The position numbers were made by a program, and so were the translations under genes. A stretch of 64,000 nt of DNA from Prosthecomicrobium sp. N25 (lineage in GTDB: Bacteria > Pseudomonadota > Alphaproteobacteria > Rhizobiales > Ancalomicrobiaceae). The notes below the pieces were generated by a model, which was given only the letters and a program-made list of their open reading frames with translations, was not told where the DNA came from and did not search any database. Numbering within the stretch: the first letter of the stretch is position 1; every line of letters begins with the position of its first letter. Location: positions 28,499-92,498 of the forward strand of contig NZ_JBBCAT010000007.1 of assembly GCF_037203705.1 (NCBI RefSeq). The letters are read 5' to 3'. Of this stretch, positions 40,669 through 49,564 are shown one piece after another.

Positions 40669-41618
40669 CCGGATTCGCGACGCCGCTCGCGCTGCTACTC
40701 CTGCCGCTGCCCCTTCTCGCGGCCCGACTCCTGCCGCCGGCGCGCGGCGCCTCGGCGGCGCTGGTCGTGCCCGAGACGGTGGCGGCCGGCTTCGCCGAGG
40801 CGCGCGGCAGCGGGCTGGCGGCGGCCGGGCGGCGGCTCGTCCCCTGGCTCCTTTGGGCGGCGCTGGTCGTGGCGCTCGCCGGGCCCCGCGCCGTGCTGCC
40901 GGCCCCTGCCCTGCCCGCCTCGGGTCGGGACATCCTGCTCACCCTCGACCTCTCCGGCAGCATGGATCGGCGCGATTTCCTGCTCGACGGCCGGCAGGTC
41001 CGGCGGCTCGACGCCGTCAAGGCGGTGGCGGCGGACTTCGTCCGCGGCCGCGGCGGCGACCGGGTCGGCCTGGTGATCTTCGCCGAACAGGCCTACGTGG
41101 CGGCGCCGCCGACCCACGACCTCGCCGCGGTGGTGCGGGCCATCGAGGGGGCTGAGATCGGCATCGCGGGCCGGTCGACGGCGATCAGTGACGGGCTGGG
41201 CCTGGCGCTGAAGCGGCTGGAGCCGTCGACGGCGGCGTCGCGGGTCGTCATCCTCATGAGCGACGGCGTCAACAACGCCGGCACCGTCAAGCCCATGGAG
41301 GCGGCCGGGCTGGCGCGCGAACTCGGCATCCGGGTCCACACCATCGCGCTCGGGCCCCGCGATCTCGGCGAGGGCGACGGCGACCCGGACGTGGTCGATG
41401 CCGGCACGCTCCGGCAGGTGGCCGAGGCGAGCGGCGGGGAGGCGTTCCGGGTGAAGACGACCCAGGACCTGAAGGCCGTCGGCGCCGCCATCGACCGTCT
41501 GGAGACGAGCCGCACGGCCGCCCCCGTCGCCGAGGTGCACCGCGACCTCTGGCCCTGGCCGGCCGGCCTCGCCCTGGCGCTCGCGCTCCTCCTGATGATC
41601 GACCGGAGGCGGGCATGA
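40665..41618 (+). CDS. batA: BatA-like VWA-domain membrane protein
   Basis: The 317-residue protein has membrane helices at the N-terminus (about 5-24 and 57-73) and at the C-terminus (about 295-313). A periplasmic or cytosolic von Willebrand A domain lies between. The MIDAS motif is DLSGSMD (Asp95, Ser97, Ser99), with further residues in GRSTAISDG and MSDGVNN. It is the first of two VWA proteins that MoxR is expected to act on. ATGA overlaps join it to both neighbours. Confidence 0.92.
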   Translation: MTGFATPLALLLLPLPLLAARLLPPARGASAALVVPETVAAGFAEARGSGLAAAGRRLVPWLLWAALVVALAGPRAVLPAPALPASGRDILLTLDLSGSMDRRDFLLDGRQVRRLDAVKAVAADFVRGRGGDRVGLVIFAEQAYVAAPPTHDLAAVVRAIEGAEIGIAGRSTAISDGLGLALKRLEPSTAASRVVILMSDGVNNAGTVKPMEAAGLARELGIRVHTIALGPRDLGEGDGDPDVVDAGTLRQVAEASGGEAFRVKTTQDLKAVGAAIDRLETSRTAAPVAEVHRDLWPWPAGLALALALLLMIDRRRA

Positions 41619-42550
41619 TCGAGGCCGCCGGCTTCGCCCTGCTCCGCCCGTGGTTCCTGCTGGCGATCCCCGCCGTGATCGCGGTCGCGGCCCTGTTCGG
41701 CCGGCGCGGCCTCGGGCTCGCCGGTTGGGAGACGGCGATCGACGGCCCGCTCCGGGCGGCGCTGGAGCGCATGGGCCGGGTCGTGCCAGGCTCCGGGCGG
41801 GCCGACCGCGCGCTCGCCGCGACCGCGGTGCTCCTCGCCCTGGCGCTCGCCGGCCCGGCCGTGGAACGAACGGACGACGGCACCTTCCGCAACCTCGACG
41901 GCGTCGTGCTCGCCCTCGACCTGTCGCGGTCGGTGGCGACCGGCGGGCGTCTCCCGGAGGCGCTGACCGCGGCCCGGATCGTGGCGGAGCAGGCGGGATC
42001 GCGGCCGGTGGCGCTGGTGGTCTTCGCCGGCGACGCCTACGTGGCCTCGAGCTTCACCACCGACGCGGAGTCGCTCGGCACGACCATCGCGGTGCTGGAC
42101 GGCGAGACCGTGCCGGATCCGGGAAGCCGGCCGGAGCGGGCCCTCGCGCTCGCCCGCCGGACCCTCGAGGAGGCGGACGTGATCGCCGGCGACGTGGTTC
42201 TGGTCGGCGACGGCGGCGGGCTCGGGGCGGCGGCGTTGCGCGAGGCCGAGGCGATCGCGGCCCGTGGCGGCCGGGTGCACGCGCTCGCCGTGCCGGGCAG
42301 CCCGGTGGCGGCCAGCGGCGGCGCCGAGCCCTCGGTGGGACGGGGACTCCTGGAGGCGCTGGCGCGCGCCGGCGGCGGCGCGTCGGGGGACATCGCCGAC
42401 CCGCGGCCGGTCGCCGACGCGGTCGGAGGGCGGCGGGCGAGCCGGCTCGCCGAGACCGGCTTCGCCGTGCTGATCTGGCGGGACTACGGGCGCCTGCTGC
42501 TCGTCCTCGCGCTCGTGCCCGCGCTGATGCTGTTCCGGAGGCGCGCATGA
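41615..42550 (+). CDS. batB: BatB-like VWA-domain membrane protein
   Basis: The 311-residue protein has the same layout as its neighbour: N-terminal helices (about 10-28 and 68-80), a VWA domain with MIDAS DLSRSVA (Asp102, Ser104, Ser106), and a C-terminal helix followed by RRRA. The second MIDAS loop LVGDGGG lacks the usual aspartate-serine form, so metal binding may be weaker. ATGA overlaps link it to the genes on both sides. Confidence 0.9.
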   Translation: MIEAAGFALLRPWFLLAIPAVIAVAALFGRRGLGLAGWETAIDGPLRAALERMGRVVPGSGRADRALAATAVLLALALAGPAVERTDDGTFRNLDGVVLALDLSRSVATGGRLPEALTAARIVAEQAGSRPVALVVFAGDAYVASSFTTDAESLGTTIAVLDGETVPDPGSRPERALALARRTLEEADVIAGDVVLVGDGGGLGAAALREAEAIAARGGRVHALAVPGSPVAASGGAEPSVGRGLLEALARAGGGASGDIADPRPVADAVGGRRASRLAETGFAVLIWRDYGRLLLVLALVPALMLFRRRA

Positions 42551-43395
42551 GGGCGGCGCTCGTGCTTCTGGCGGCGGTCGCCGCCGCCGGCACGGCCGTC
42601 GCGCTCGGCGGACCGGAGCCGTTCGGCCGTCTCGCGCTGGCGGCCGGATGGGGCGACGGGGCCGCCCGCCTGCTGGAGGACCCCGTCTGGCGCGGCACGG
42701 CCCTCTACCGGGCAGGGCGCTACGGCGAGGCCGTCGAGGCCTTCCGGGCCGCCGGGCCGCAGGCCGCCTTCGCCCGCGGCAACGCCCTGGCGCGGTCCGG
42801 CGCCTACAAGGAGGCCGTGGTGGCCTACGACCAGGCCCTGGCGGTCCGGCCCTCGGACGAGGATGCGCGGGTGAACCGGGCGATCGTGCAGGCGCTCGTC
42901 GAGGCAGAGGCGCTCGCGCCGAGCGGCGGGGGCAGCGCCGCCAACGCTTCGGCGTCGCGGGAGAAGAAGTCGACCGGGGCCGACCCGAATTCCGGCCAGG
43001 AGGGCGAGGAATCGACCGGCGACGGCATGGCGGGCGACCGGGAGACCGGCACCGCCTCGACGGCGCCCGGCGGCTCCAAGGCGGCGCGCAAGGGGGCGGC
43101 CGAGCAGGCCACCACCGAATCCGGCGAGGGGCAGGCGCGCGGGTCGGCGACCGACAGCGAGGGCGCGGGGCGCTCCGGCGGCGCGGCGGCGCTCGCCAAG
43201 GCCTTCGAGCAGGCCGCGATCCGGCAGGCGCTGGTCAACAAGCCCTTCGACAACAAGTCCATCGTGGCGAGCCGGCAGTGGTTGGCGACGCTGCCCGACG
43301 ATCCGGGACGGTTCCTGAAGCTCAGGTTGCAGGTTGAGCGGGAGCAGCGGGCCGAGAAGGGCCTCGCCGTGCCGCCGGGGGGCGATCCATGGTGA
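42547..43395 (+). CDS. batC: BatC-like TPR protein
   Basis: The 282-residue exported or anchored protein has an N-terminal hydrophobic helix and two or three tetratricopeptide-like repeats at about 55-120 (ALYRAGRYGEAVEAF, ALARSGAYKEAVVAYDQAL). A long acidic, glycine/serine-rich disordered stretch covers about 125-210. A conserved C-terminal block ends with WLATLPDDPGRFLKLRLQ, a hallmark of these BatC-type proteins. It overlaps batB by four bases and the next gene by seven. Confidence 0.87.
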   Translation: MRAALVLLAAVAAAGTAVALGGPEPFGRLALAAGWGDGAARLLEDPVWRGTALYRAGRYGEAVEAFRAAGPQAAFARGNALARSGAYKEAVVAYDQALAVRPSDEDARVNRAIVQALVEAEALAPSGGGSAANASASREKKSTGADPNSGQEGEESTGDGMAGDRETGTASTAPGGSKAARKGAAEQATTESGEGQARGSATDSEGAGRSGGAAALAKAFEQAAIRQALVNKPFDNKSIVASRQWLATLPDDPGRFLKLRLQVEREQRAEKGLAVPPGGDPW

Positions 43396-44642
43396 GGCTG
43401 GGCGGCGGGATTCCGATGCTGGCCTGCCTGGTCGCCGCGCTCGTCGCCGCGCCGCCGCGGGCGGGCGCCGAGGAGGTCGACCCGGACGACGCGGGAATCG
43501 AGGCCGCCTTCGAGGTCGTGTCCGGCCCGCCCTACGAGCAGGAGATGGTGCTCCTGAAACTGCGCGGGCACTATGCCGTGCCGATCACGCTGGAAGTCTT
43601 GGACCAGCCGGCGCTCGCCGACTTCGGCTGGATGCAACTCGGTCGGGATCGCTGGTTCTCCACCACCGTGAGCGGCCGGCAGATGCGGGGATACGAGCGC
43701 ACCATGGCGCTCTTCCCCAAGAAGGCGGGGCGCCTGACGGTCGAGCCGTTCCAGCACCGGCTGACCATCATGGGCCGGGACGGCGTGCGCTTCCAGCACA
43801 CGGCCTCCACGCAGGCCGTCTCCATCGATGTGGCGCCCAAGCCCGCCGCCCAGGGCTGGTGGCTGCCGGCCCGGTCGATCAAGGTCAGCGACCAGTGGGA
43901 CCGGCCGCCGGACCGGCTACCGCCGGGCGAGACGGCCCTGCGCACCGTGATGCTGGAGGCCGAGGGCGTCAGCGCCGAGCTCCTGCCCCCGGTTCCGACC
44001 CTCCGCTCGCCGGGCGTGGTCGCCTTCCCGGAGCCCGAGGAGCGGGTGATGCGGCTCACCCCGCAGGGTCCGGTGTCCACCGTCCGCTGGCGCTGGCGCG
44101 TGCGCTCGATGACCACGGAGCCGGCCGTCCTGCAGCCGGTCCGCATCCCCTGGTTCGATACGGGCGCCCGTCAGGCCCGCGTCCTCGAACTCGCCCCGGC
44201 GCGCATCGCCCCGGCCATCGCCGCCGCGGAGGCGGGACCGCAGGAGCCCGGACCGATGGTCCGCGCCGCGGTGCCCCTCGGGCTGGCGCTCGGCTTCGCG
44301 GGCGGGGCGGCGCTGCTCCTGCCGGGACTGCGGTTCCGGTCGCGCCGCGAACTGGCGGGCCGGCTGGCGCGATGGCTGCCGGATCCGGACGCCCTGGCGC
44401 TCCGGATCGCCGCGTGGCGGGGCGACGCGCCGCGGTTCCGCCAGGCGGCCCGCCGCTACCTCGCCCTGCGCGGGGTGACGCCGGCCGGCGACGCGGCCGC
44501 GGGGCTGGCGGCGCTCGACCGCATGCTCTTCGGCCGCGCCGGCGGCGGCGTGGTACCTCTGAGGCCGATCGCCCGGGCGGTGCTACGGGCGGGCCGGGGC
44601 CGGCACCGGCAAGATGCGGGCGGGGCGCGGGGACCGGCGTGA
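43389..44642 (+). CDS. batD: BatD-like protein
   Basis: The 417-residue protein has a signal peptide (GIPMLACLVAALVAAPPRAGA), a beta-rich periplasmic region (about 30-285) and one membrane helix near 295-313 (VPLGLALGFAGGAALLL). A cytosolic helical tail of about 100 residues follows. The order matches BatD/aerotolerance-type proteins of moxR-bat operons, though sequence similarity in this family is low. The last bases overlap the GTG of the next gene (GTGA). Confidence 0.8.
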   Translation: MVRLGGGIPMLACLVAALVAAPPRAGAEEVDPDDAGIEAAFEVVSGPPYEQEMVLLKLRGHYAVPITLEVLDQPALADFGWMQLGRDRWFSTTVSGRQMRGYERTMALFPKKAGRLTVEPFQHRLTIMGRDGVRFQHTASTQAVSIDVAPKPAAQGWWLPARSIKVSDQWDRPPDRLPPGETALRTVMLEAEGVSAELLPPVPTLRSPGVVAFPEPEERVMRLTPQGPVSTVRWRWRVRSMTTEPAVLQPVRIPWFDTGARQARVLELAPARIAPAIAAAEAGPQEPGPMVRAAVPLGLALGFAGGAALLLPGLRFRSRRELAGRLARWLPDPDALALRIAAWRGDAPRFRQAARRYLALRGVTPAGDAAAGLAALDRMLFGRAGGGVVPLRPIARAVLRAGRGRHRQDAGGARGPA

Positions 44643-45034
44643 CCGCGCGGGCCGTCCGGGCGGGGCTCCTCTATTTCGCAGCCGCCTTCGCGGCCGGCTG
44701 GATGCTCGGGCCCCTGCGCGAACTCCTGATCGTGCCGCGCTGGGGTCGGCCGATCGGCCTGCTCGCGGACGCGCCACTCATCCTCGGGGCCTCGTTCCTC
44801 GCCGCGCGCGCCCTTCTCGCCCGCCGTGCGCCGCCGTTCGGCCGGGGCGAACGGGCCGCCATGGGCCTCGTCGCCCTCGCCGCGCTGCTGGCGGGGGAGG
44901 ACGCGGTGACGCGCGCCTTGGAGGGCACGTCGATCTTCGCCAAGTGGACGGGCGGCGGCCTGGCGGAGGGGCTTGCGGGCTTTGGGCTGCCGCTCGTCTT
45001 CGCGGTCCTGCCGCTGGTCGTCGGCCGCCGCTGA
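44639..45034 (+). CDS. Small integral membrane protein at the end of the bat operon
   Basis: The 131-residue product has about four hydrophobic helices (LLYFAAAFAAGWMLG, LILGASFLAARALLA, MGLVALAALLAGED, GLPLVFAVLPLVVG). I do not recognise a family with certainty. GTG 44639 overlaps the preceding stop codon, so it is translationally coupled to the batD-like gene. It converges with the antiporter gene after only nine bases. Confidence 0.65.
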   Translation: MTARAVRAGLLYFAAAFAAGWMLGPLRELLIVPRWGRPIGLLADAPLILGASFLAARALLARRAPPFGRGERAAMGLVALAALLAGEDAVTRALEGTSIFAKWTGGGLAEGLAGFGLPLVFAVLPLVVGRR

Positions 45035-45043
45035 AGGGGACGG

Positions 45044-46663
45044 TCAGGCCACCGCGCGGTGGCGCGGCAGGCGGAACACGAAGCCGACCCCGCCGAGGGT
45101 GATCCGGTCCCCGTTGCGGATCTCGGCCCGCTCCTTCTCGACGCCGTTCACCTGCATGGGATTCGGCTCGGAGCGGTCCGCGGTGAGGTTGCGGATCTCC
45201 CAGCGTCCCGGTGCCGCCTCGCGGATCCGGGCGTGGTGGCGGGACACGCGCACGTCCTTGATGCTCACGTCGTCGCCGGAATGGCGGCCGATCACCACCT
45301 CGCTCTTGCCCAGCGCGCGGACCTCGCCGTCCTCGAGCACCAGGCAGGGGACGAGCACCTCGGGCCCCTCGGCCTCCGGGACCGGCTCGGCGGCGCGGGC
45401 CTCGGCGGTCTGGGTCGCGGCCTCGCCGAAGACGCGCACGCAGAGACGGGCGAGCGGGGCGGTGATCACGGTGGAGATCAGCGCCACGAGCACGAGCGCC
45501 GAGAAGGTGAGCTCGCCGACGATACCGCGCTGGTACAGGACCGTGACGACCACGATTTCCATCAGCCCCTTGCACTGCATCAGGACGCCGAGGGTCAGCG
45601 AGAAGGCGGGGCTCTGGCCGCTCAGGATGGACGGCACGGTGATGCCCGCGACCTTGCCGCCGATGCAGACCACGAAGGCGATCGCCACGACCGCCCAGAT
45701 GGTCGGGTCCCCGAAGTCGAACGTGGTCTTGAGGCCGGTCGACAGGAAGAAGAAGGGGAGCAGCAGGAGGCTCACCGGCACGTCGAAGCGATGCTCGGAA
45801 AGCTCGCGCAGCTTCTCCGGCAGCAGCAGGCCGCAGATGAAGGCGCCGACCACCGCATGCAGGCCCGTCGCCTCGGTGATCACCGCGGAGGCGAAGAGGC
45901 TGAGGATCACGAGCGACATCAGGAAGCGTTCGGGTGCCTCCTGGGCGATCATGCGCTCGAGCAGGGGGGCGACCACCCGGGCCATCGACGCGATGGTGAC
46001 GAGGCCCCCGCCGATCGCCAGCGCCAGGGCGGCCCAGTAGCCGCCGCCGGCCGCGAAGGGCAGGAGCACGCCGATCGAGCCCCACAGGACCATGTCGTCG
46101 AGGCCCCCGATGGCGAGCGCGATGGTGCCGATCGGCTTCTCGATGAAGCCGAGCTCGCGCAGGATGACGACGAGGACCGGCAGGGCGGTGACCGACATCG
46201 CCAGGCCGAACGCGACGGCGTAGAGGGTCGGGTCGGCGCCGGGGCCGATGAGGCGCGCGGCGGTCTCCGGCCCGAACCCGTGCGTGACCATGATCCAGGC
46301 CGTGAGCCCGCCGAGGATCCAGGGCGCCGCGATGCCCGTCAGGCCGATGCGCAGGACCATGCCGGCGGCACCGCGGATGATGGTGCGGTCGGCCTCGCAG
46401 CCGGCCAGGAAGACGAAGAGCACGACGGCGACGTTCGCCAGGGTGTCGACCCCGGCGAGCACCTCCTTGCGGAACAGTAACTCGAAGGCGGCGGGAAAGA
46501 GGGCGCCGCAGATGGAGGGGCCGAGGATGACCCCGGCGAAGATCTGGACGATCGGCAGCGGCAGCAGGCGGCCGAGCCGCAGGAAGCGCCACATGAAGAG
46601 CGGCAGGCCGACGACCACGACGATCTGCAGGAGAAGAACGACCTTCGTGCTGATATGAAGCAT
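45044..46663 (-). CDS. CPA2-type cation/proton antiporter with C-terminal FHA domain
   Basis: The 539-residue protein has an N-terminal monovalent cation:proton antiporter-2 domain of about 12 helices (to about 400), including the paired aspartates in GGLDDMVLWGS. A linker rich in alanine and glutamate follows (about 405-435), then a cytosolic FHA domain (about 440-535). The FHA phosphothreonine-binding residues are visible in VIGRHSGDD and RVSRHHARI. ATG 46663 is chosen because it opens with a normal membrane start (MLHISTKVVLLLQIVVVVG). An FHA domain in place of the usual RCK/TrkA domain suggests control by protein phosphorylation (inference). Confidence 0.88.
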   Translation of the reverse strand: MLHISTKVVLLLQIVVVVGLPLFMWRFLRLGRLLPLPIVQIFAGVILGPSICGALFPAAFELLFRKEVLAGVDTLANVAVVLFVFLAGCEADRTIIRGAAGMVLRIGLTGIAAPWILGGLTAWIMVTHGFGPETAARLIGPGADPTLYAVAFGLAMSVTALPVLVVILRELGFIEKPIGTIALAIGGLDDMVLWGSIGVLLPFAAGGGYWAALALAIGGGLVTIASMARVVAPLLERMIAQEAPERFLMSLVILSLFASAVITEATGLHAVVGAFICGLLLPEKLRELSEHRFDVPVSLLLLPFFFLSTGLKTTFDFGDPTIWAVVAIAFVVCIGGKVAGITVPSILSGQSPAFSLTLGVLMQCKGLMEIVVVTVLYQRGIVGELTFSALVLVALISTVITAPLARLCVRVFGEAATQTAEARAAEPVPEAEGPEVLVPCLVLEDGEVRALGKSEVVIGRHSGDDVSIKDVRVSRHHARIREAAPGRWEIRNLTADRSEPNPMQVNGVEKERAEIRNGDRITLGGVGFVFRLPRHRAVA

Positions 46664-46817
46664 GCCGGCACCGCGTTCGAAATCCCCCCACGATAACAGC
46701 CGCATCCGGGGCGGCAAGCGAGGGTCCGGGGGATTGCGGATTGGCCGGGCCGGACCGGCCGGGGCATGGTGCCGCGCCGGGCGCACCCCGAGCCCCTGTG
46801 ACGCGAAAAGGACGACG

Positions 46818-47216
46818 ATGACCGAGCAGCCGGATCCCGCCCCCTCCCTTTACGACCGCCTCGGCGGCGAGGCGGCCGTCCGGCGGTTCACGCGGCGCTT
46901 CTACGAGCTGATGGAAATGCTGCCGGAGGCGGCCGCGTGCCGGGCCGTCCATCCGCCGTCGCTCGCGGGCAGCGAGGAGAAGCTCTTCTGGTACCTGACC
47001 GGCTGGCTCGGCGGGCCGCCGCTCTTCGTGGAGCGGCGCGGCGCGCCCATGCTGCGGCGCCGCCACTTCGTCGCCGCGATCGGGGCCGAGGAGCGGGACG
47101 GCTGGCTCGCCTGCTTCCGGCAGGCCTGGGCGGAGACCATGCCGGACGGCGAAGTCGCCGCCCTGGTGCTGCCGCAGGTCGAGGCGCTCGCCGGGCACAT
47201 GGTCAACCGGGCCTGA
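46818..47216 (+). CDS. Group II truncated haemoglobin
   Basis: The 132-residue globin starts with the trHb signature YDRLGGEAAVRRFTRRFYEL. The proximal haem-ligand histidine is His83 in LRRRHFVAAIG, and Trp96 at the G8 position (RDGWLACF) marks group II (trHbO/GlbO-like). Such proteins bind oxygen or NO and protect against nitrosative or oxidative stress. GGA occurs at a good distance before ATG 46818. It is divergent from the antiporter gene. Confidence 0.92.
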   Translation: MTEQPDPAPSLYDRLGGEAAVRRFTRRFYELMEMLPEAAACRAVHPPSLAGSEEKLFWYLTGWLGGPPLFVERRGAPMLRRRHFVAAIGAEERDGWLACFRQAWAETMPDGEVAALVLPQVEALAGHMVNRA

Positions 47217-47341
47217 AAACCGCCTCCCTGTGAGCCGGCTTGGCGAAAAAGGCTTTCTCTGCCGCGCCGTGGCGATCTAGTCTCCGGATCGTCACAACAT
47301 CATGGGGCAGGTCCGTCGAACGGACCGCCGGGAGGCAGGAC

Positions 47342-48361
47342 ATGAACATCGCCGAAAGACTCTCTCGCGCTCTCCTTCTCGCGCTGCCGTTGGGCCTGGT
47401 CCAGGTCGGGGCCGCCTCGGCCGAGACGATCACGGTCTACACCTCCTACGAGGAGGACGAGATCGCGGCCTTCCTGAAGGTCGCCAAGGCGGACATGCCC
47501 GACCTCGACGTCAAGGTCCTGCGCCTGTCGACCGGCGATCTCGCAGCGCGCATCCTGGCCGAGGCGGCCAATCCGCAGCACGACGTGGTGTGGGGCTGGG
47601 CCGTCACCAACATGGTCGACCCGCGCATCCTGGCGCTGCTCGAGCCCTACAAGCCGAAGGCCATCGAGACCGTGAAGGAGCAGTTCCGCGACCCCGCCGG
47701 GAAGTGGTTCGCGGTGACGGGCTACATGGCGGCCTTCTGCGTCAACAACGACCGGCTGAAGCAGAAGAACCTGCCCATGCCGAAGTCCTGGGCGGACCTG
47801 ACGAACCCGGTCTACAAGGGCGAGGTCGTGATGCCGAACCCGGCCTCGTCGGGCACCGGCTACCTGCAGATCGCCTCGATCCTGCAGATGAAGGGCGAGG
47901 AGGCCGGCTGGAAGTACCTGAAGGACCTCGACGCCAACATCGCGCAATACATCAAGTCGGGCTCGAAGCCCTGCAACTCGGCCTCCGCGGGCGAATTCGC
48001 GATCGGCGCCTCCTTCGCGCTCAGGGCCATCAAGAACGTCGCCGAGGGCTATCCGATCACCATGGTGATCCCCTCGGAGGGTGCCGGCAACGAGCTCGAG
48101 GCCAACGCGTTGGTGGCCGGGTCGAAGAAGAAGGACGCCGCCAAGCGCTTCCTCGACTGGACGCTGAGCCCGAACGCCGTCAAGGAATACTACAACTGGA
48201 AGGAGATCGTGACGATCCCGGGCGGCGCCATGCCCGAGAAGTTCGTCAAGGCCGGCATGCCGGCGGACATCGCCTCGGTGATGTGGAAGATGGACTTCGC
48301 GGCATCGGCCGCCAACCGCCAGGCGATCCTGGCGAAGTGGCAGAAGGAGCTGGAGCGCTGA
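47342..48361 (+). CDS. ABC transporter substrate-binding protein (2-aminoethylphosphonate/iron type)
   Basis: The 339-residue periplasmic binding protein has a signal peptide (ALLLALPLGLVQVGAASA) and the family-1 extracellular fold with ITVYTSYEEDEI at the start. A signature like PASSGTGYLQIASILQ follows, as in putative 2-aminoethylphosphonate (PhnS-like) or Fe3+ binding proteins. The iron ligands (paired tyrosines) are not evident: the late YNWKEI contains a single tyrosine pair at EYYNW only. The double-length permease downstream favours the phosphonate assignment, but this remains inference. GGGAGG precedes ATG 47342. Confidence 0.85.
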   Translation: MNIAERLSRALLLALPLGLVQVGAASAETITVYTSYEEDEIAAFLKVAKADMPDLDVKVLRLSTGDLAARILAEAANPQHDVVWGWAVTNMVDPRILALLEPYKPKAIETVKEQFRDPAGKWFAVTGYMAAFCVNNDRLKQKNLPMPKSWADLTNPVYKGEVVMPNPASSGTGYLQIASILQMKGEEAGWKYLKDLDANIAQYIKSGSKPCNSASAGEFAIGASFALRAIKNVAEGYPITMVIPSEGAGNELEANALVAGSKKKDAAKRFLDWTLSPNAVKEYYNWKEIVTIPGGAMPEKFVKAGMPADIASVMWKMDFAASAANRQAILAKWQKELER

Positions 48362-48523
48362 CCGGCTCCGGCCGGGGCTCTTCCCCCCGGCGCCTTCCGT
48401 CCGCCGCTGCGGCACCACCGTGCCGCAGCCTCCTCCCCGGACCCGGGCCGGCCGCGCCCGGACCGGGCGGGTCCGCCTGATCCCGCCCACGGGGCCTTCG
48501 ATCGTCTGCTGCGAGACCGCTCC

Positions 48524-49564
48524 ATGGACCTGGCCATCCGCGACGTCGTGAAGACCTTCGGGCCCGTGCAGGCGTTGAGGGGCGTGTCGCTCGACATCCC
48601 GGCGGGCGACTTCTTCTGCTTCCTGGGGCCCTCGGGCTGCGGGAAGACGACGCTCTTGCGCGTGATCGCCGGGCTCGAGGCGGCGGATTCCGGGTCCGTC
48701 GTCCTCGGCGGCCGCGACCTGTCGGCCGTGCCGGCGCGGCTGCGCGACTTCGGGATGGTGTTCCAGTCCTACTCGCTCTTCCCCAACATGACGGCCGCCC
48801 GCAACGTCGGCTACGGCCTGGAATGCCGCGGCCGACCCAAGGCCGAGATCGCCGACCGCGCGACGGCCATGCTGAAGCTGGTGCACCTGTCCGACCAGGC
48901 CCACAAGCTGCCGAGCCAGCTCTCGGGCGGGCAGCAGCAGCGTGTGGCGCTGGCCCGGGCGCTCGCCATCGACCCGGCGCTGCTCCTCCTCGACGAGCCG
49001 CTCTCCGCTCTCGACGCCAAGGTCCGCGAGGACCTGCGCGGCGAGATCCGGGCCCTGCAGCGCCGGCTCGGCATCACCACCATCATGGTCACCCACGACC
49101 AGGAGGAGGCGCTCACCATGGCCGACACGGTCGTGGTCATGCGCGACGGCGGCATCGAGCAGATCGGCACGCCGACCGAGCTCTACGCCCGTCCCGCGAC
49201 CGCCTTCGTGGCCGGCTTCATCGGCCGCATGAACCTGATCGAGACCGAGCGGCGGCCGGACGGCCGCGCCGTCTTCGCGGGCGTGCCGCTCGCGGTCGCG
49301 GGCGCGGGCGCATCCCGGCTGATCGGCATCCGGCCGGAGGAGATCGAACTCGCGACCGGCGAGGCTCCCGGCGAGAACCGGCTGTCCGGGACCGTCACGG
49401 AGACCATCTTCCTCGGCAACATCGTCCGCCACATGGTGCAGCCCGAGGGGCCGGGCCCTGCCCCGGCCCTCATGATCGAGCGTCAGGTCGGCCCCGAGAT
49501 CCTGCCCGTCGGCGCCAAGGTCGGCCTGCGGCTGCCGGCCGAGCATCTGCGGGTGCTCGGGTGA
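48524..49564 (+). CDS. ABC transporter ATP-binding protein (2-aminoethylphosphonate/iron/spermidine type)
   Basis: The 346-residue ATPase has Walker A LGPSGCGKTT near residue 34, Q-loop MVFQSYSLFPNM, signature LSGGQQQRV, Walker B LLLLDEPLSALD and switch histidine in VTHDQEEAL. A C-terminal TOBE domain (about 280-345) makes it like PotA/FbpC/PhnT. It energises the permease whose GTG overlaps its stop codon by four bases. Confidence 0.92.
   Translation: MDLAIRDVVKTFGPVQALRGVSLDIPAGDFFCFLGPSGCGKTTLLRVIAGLEAADSGSVVLGGRDLSAVPARLRDFGMVFQSYSLFPNMTAARNVGYGLECRGRPKAEIADRATAMLKLVHLSDQAHKLPSQLSGGQQQRVALARALAIDPALLLLDEPLSALDAKVREDLRGEIRALQRRLGITTIMVTHDQEEALTMADTVVVMRDGGIEQIGTPTELYARPATAFVAGFIGRMNLIETERRPDGRAVFAGVPLAVAGAGASRLIGIRPEEIELATGEAPGENRLSGTVTETIFLGNIVRHMVQPEGPGPAPALMIERQVGPEILPVGAKVGLRLPAEHLRVLG

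Noticed and set aside
44778..47198. 806-residue minus-strand frame over the antiporter and globin genes
   Set aside because: It is out of frame with the antiporter and antisense to the globin, with low-complexity arginine/proline content, so it is a shadow.
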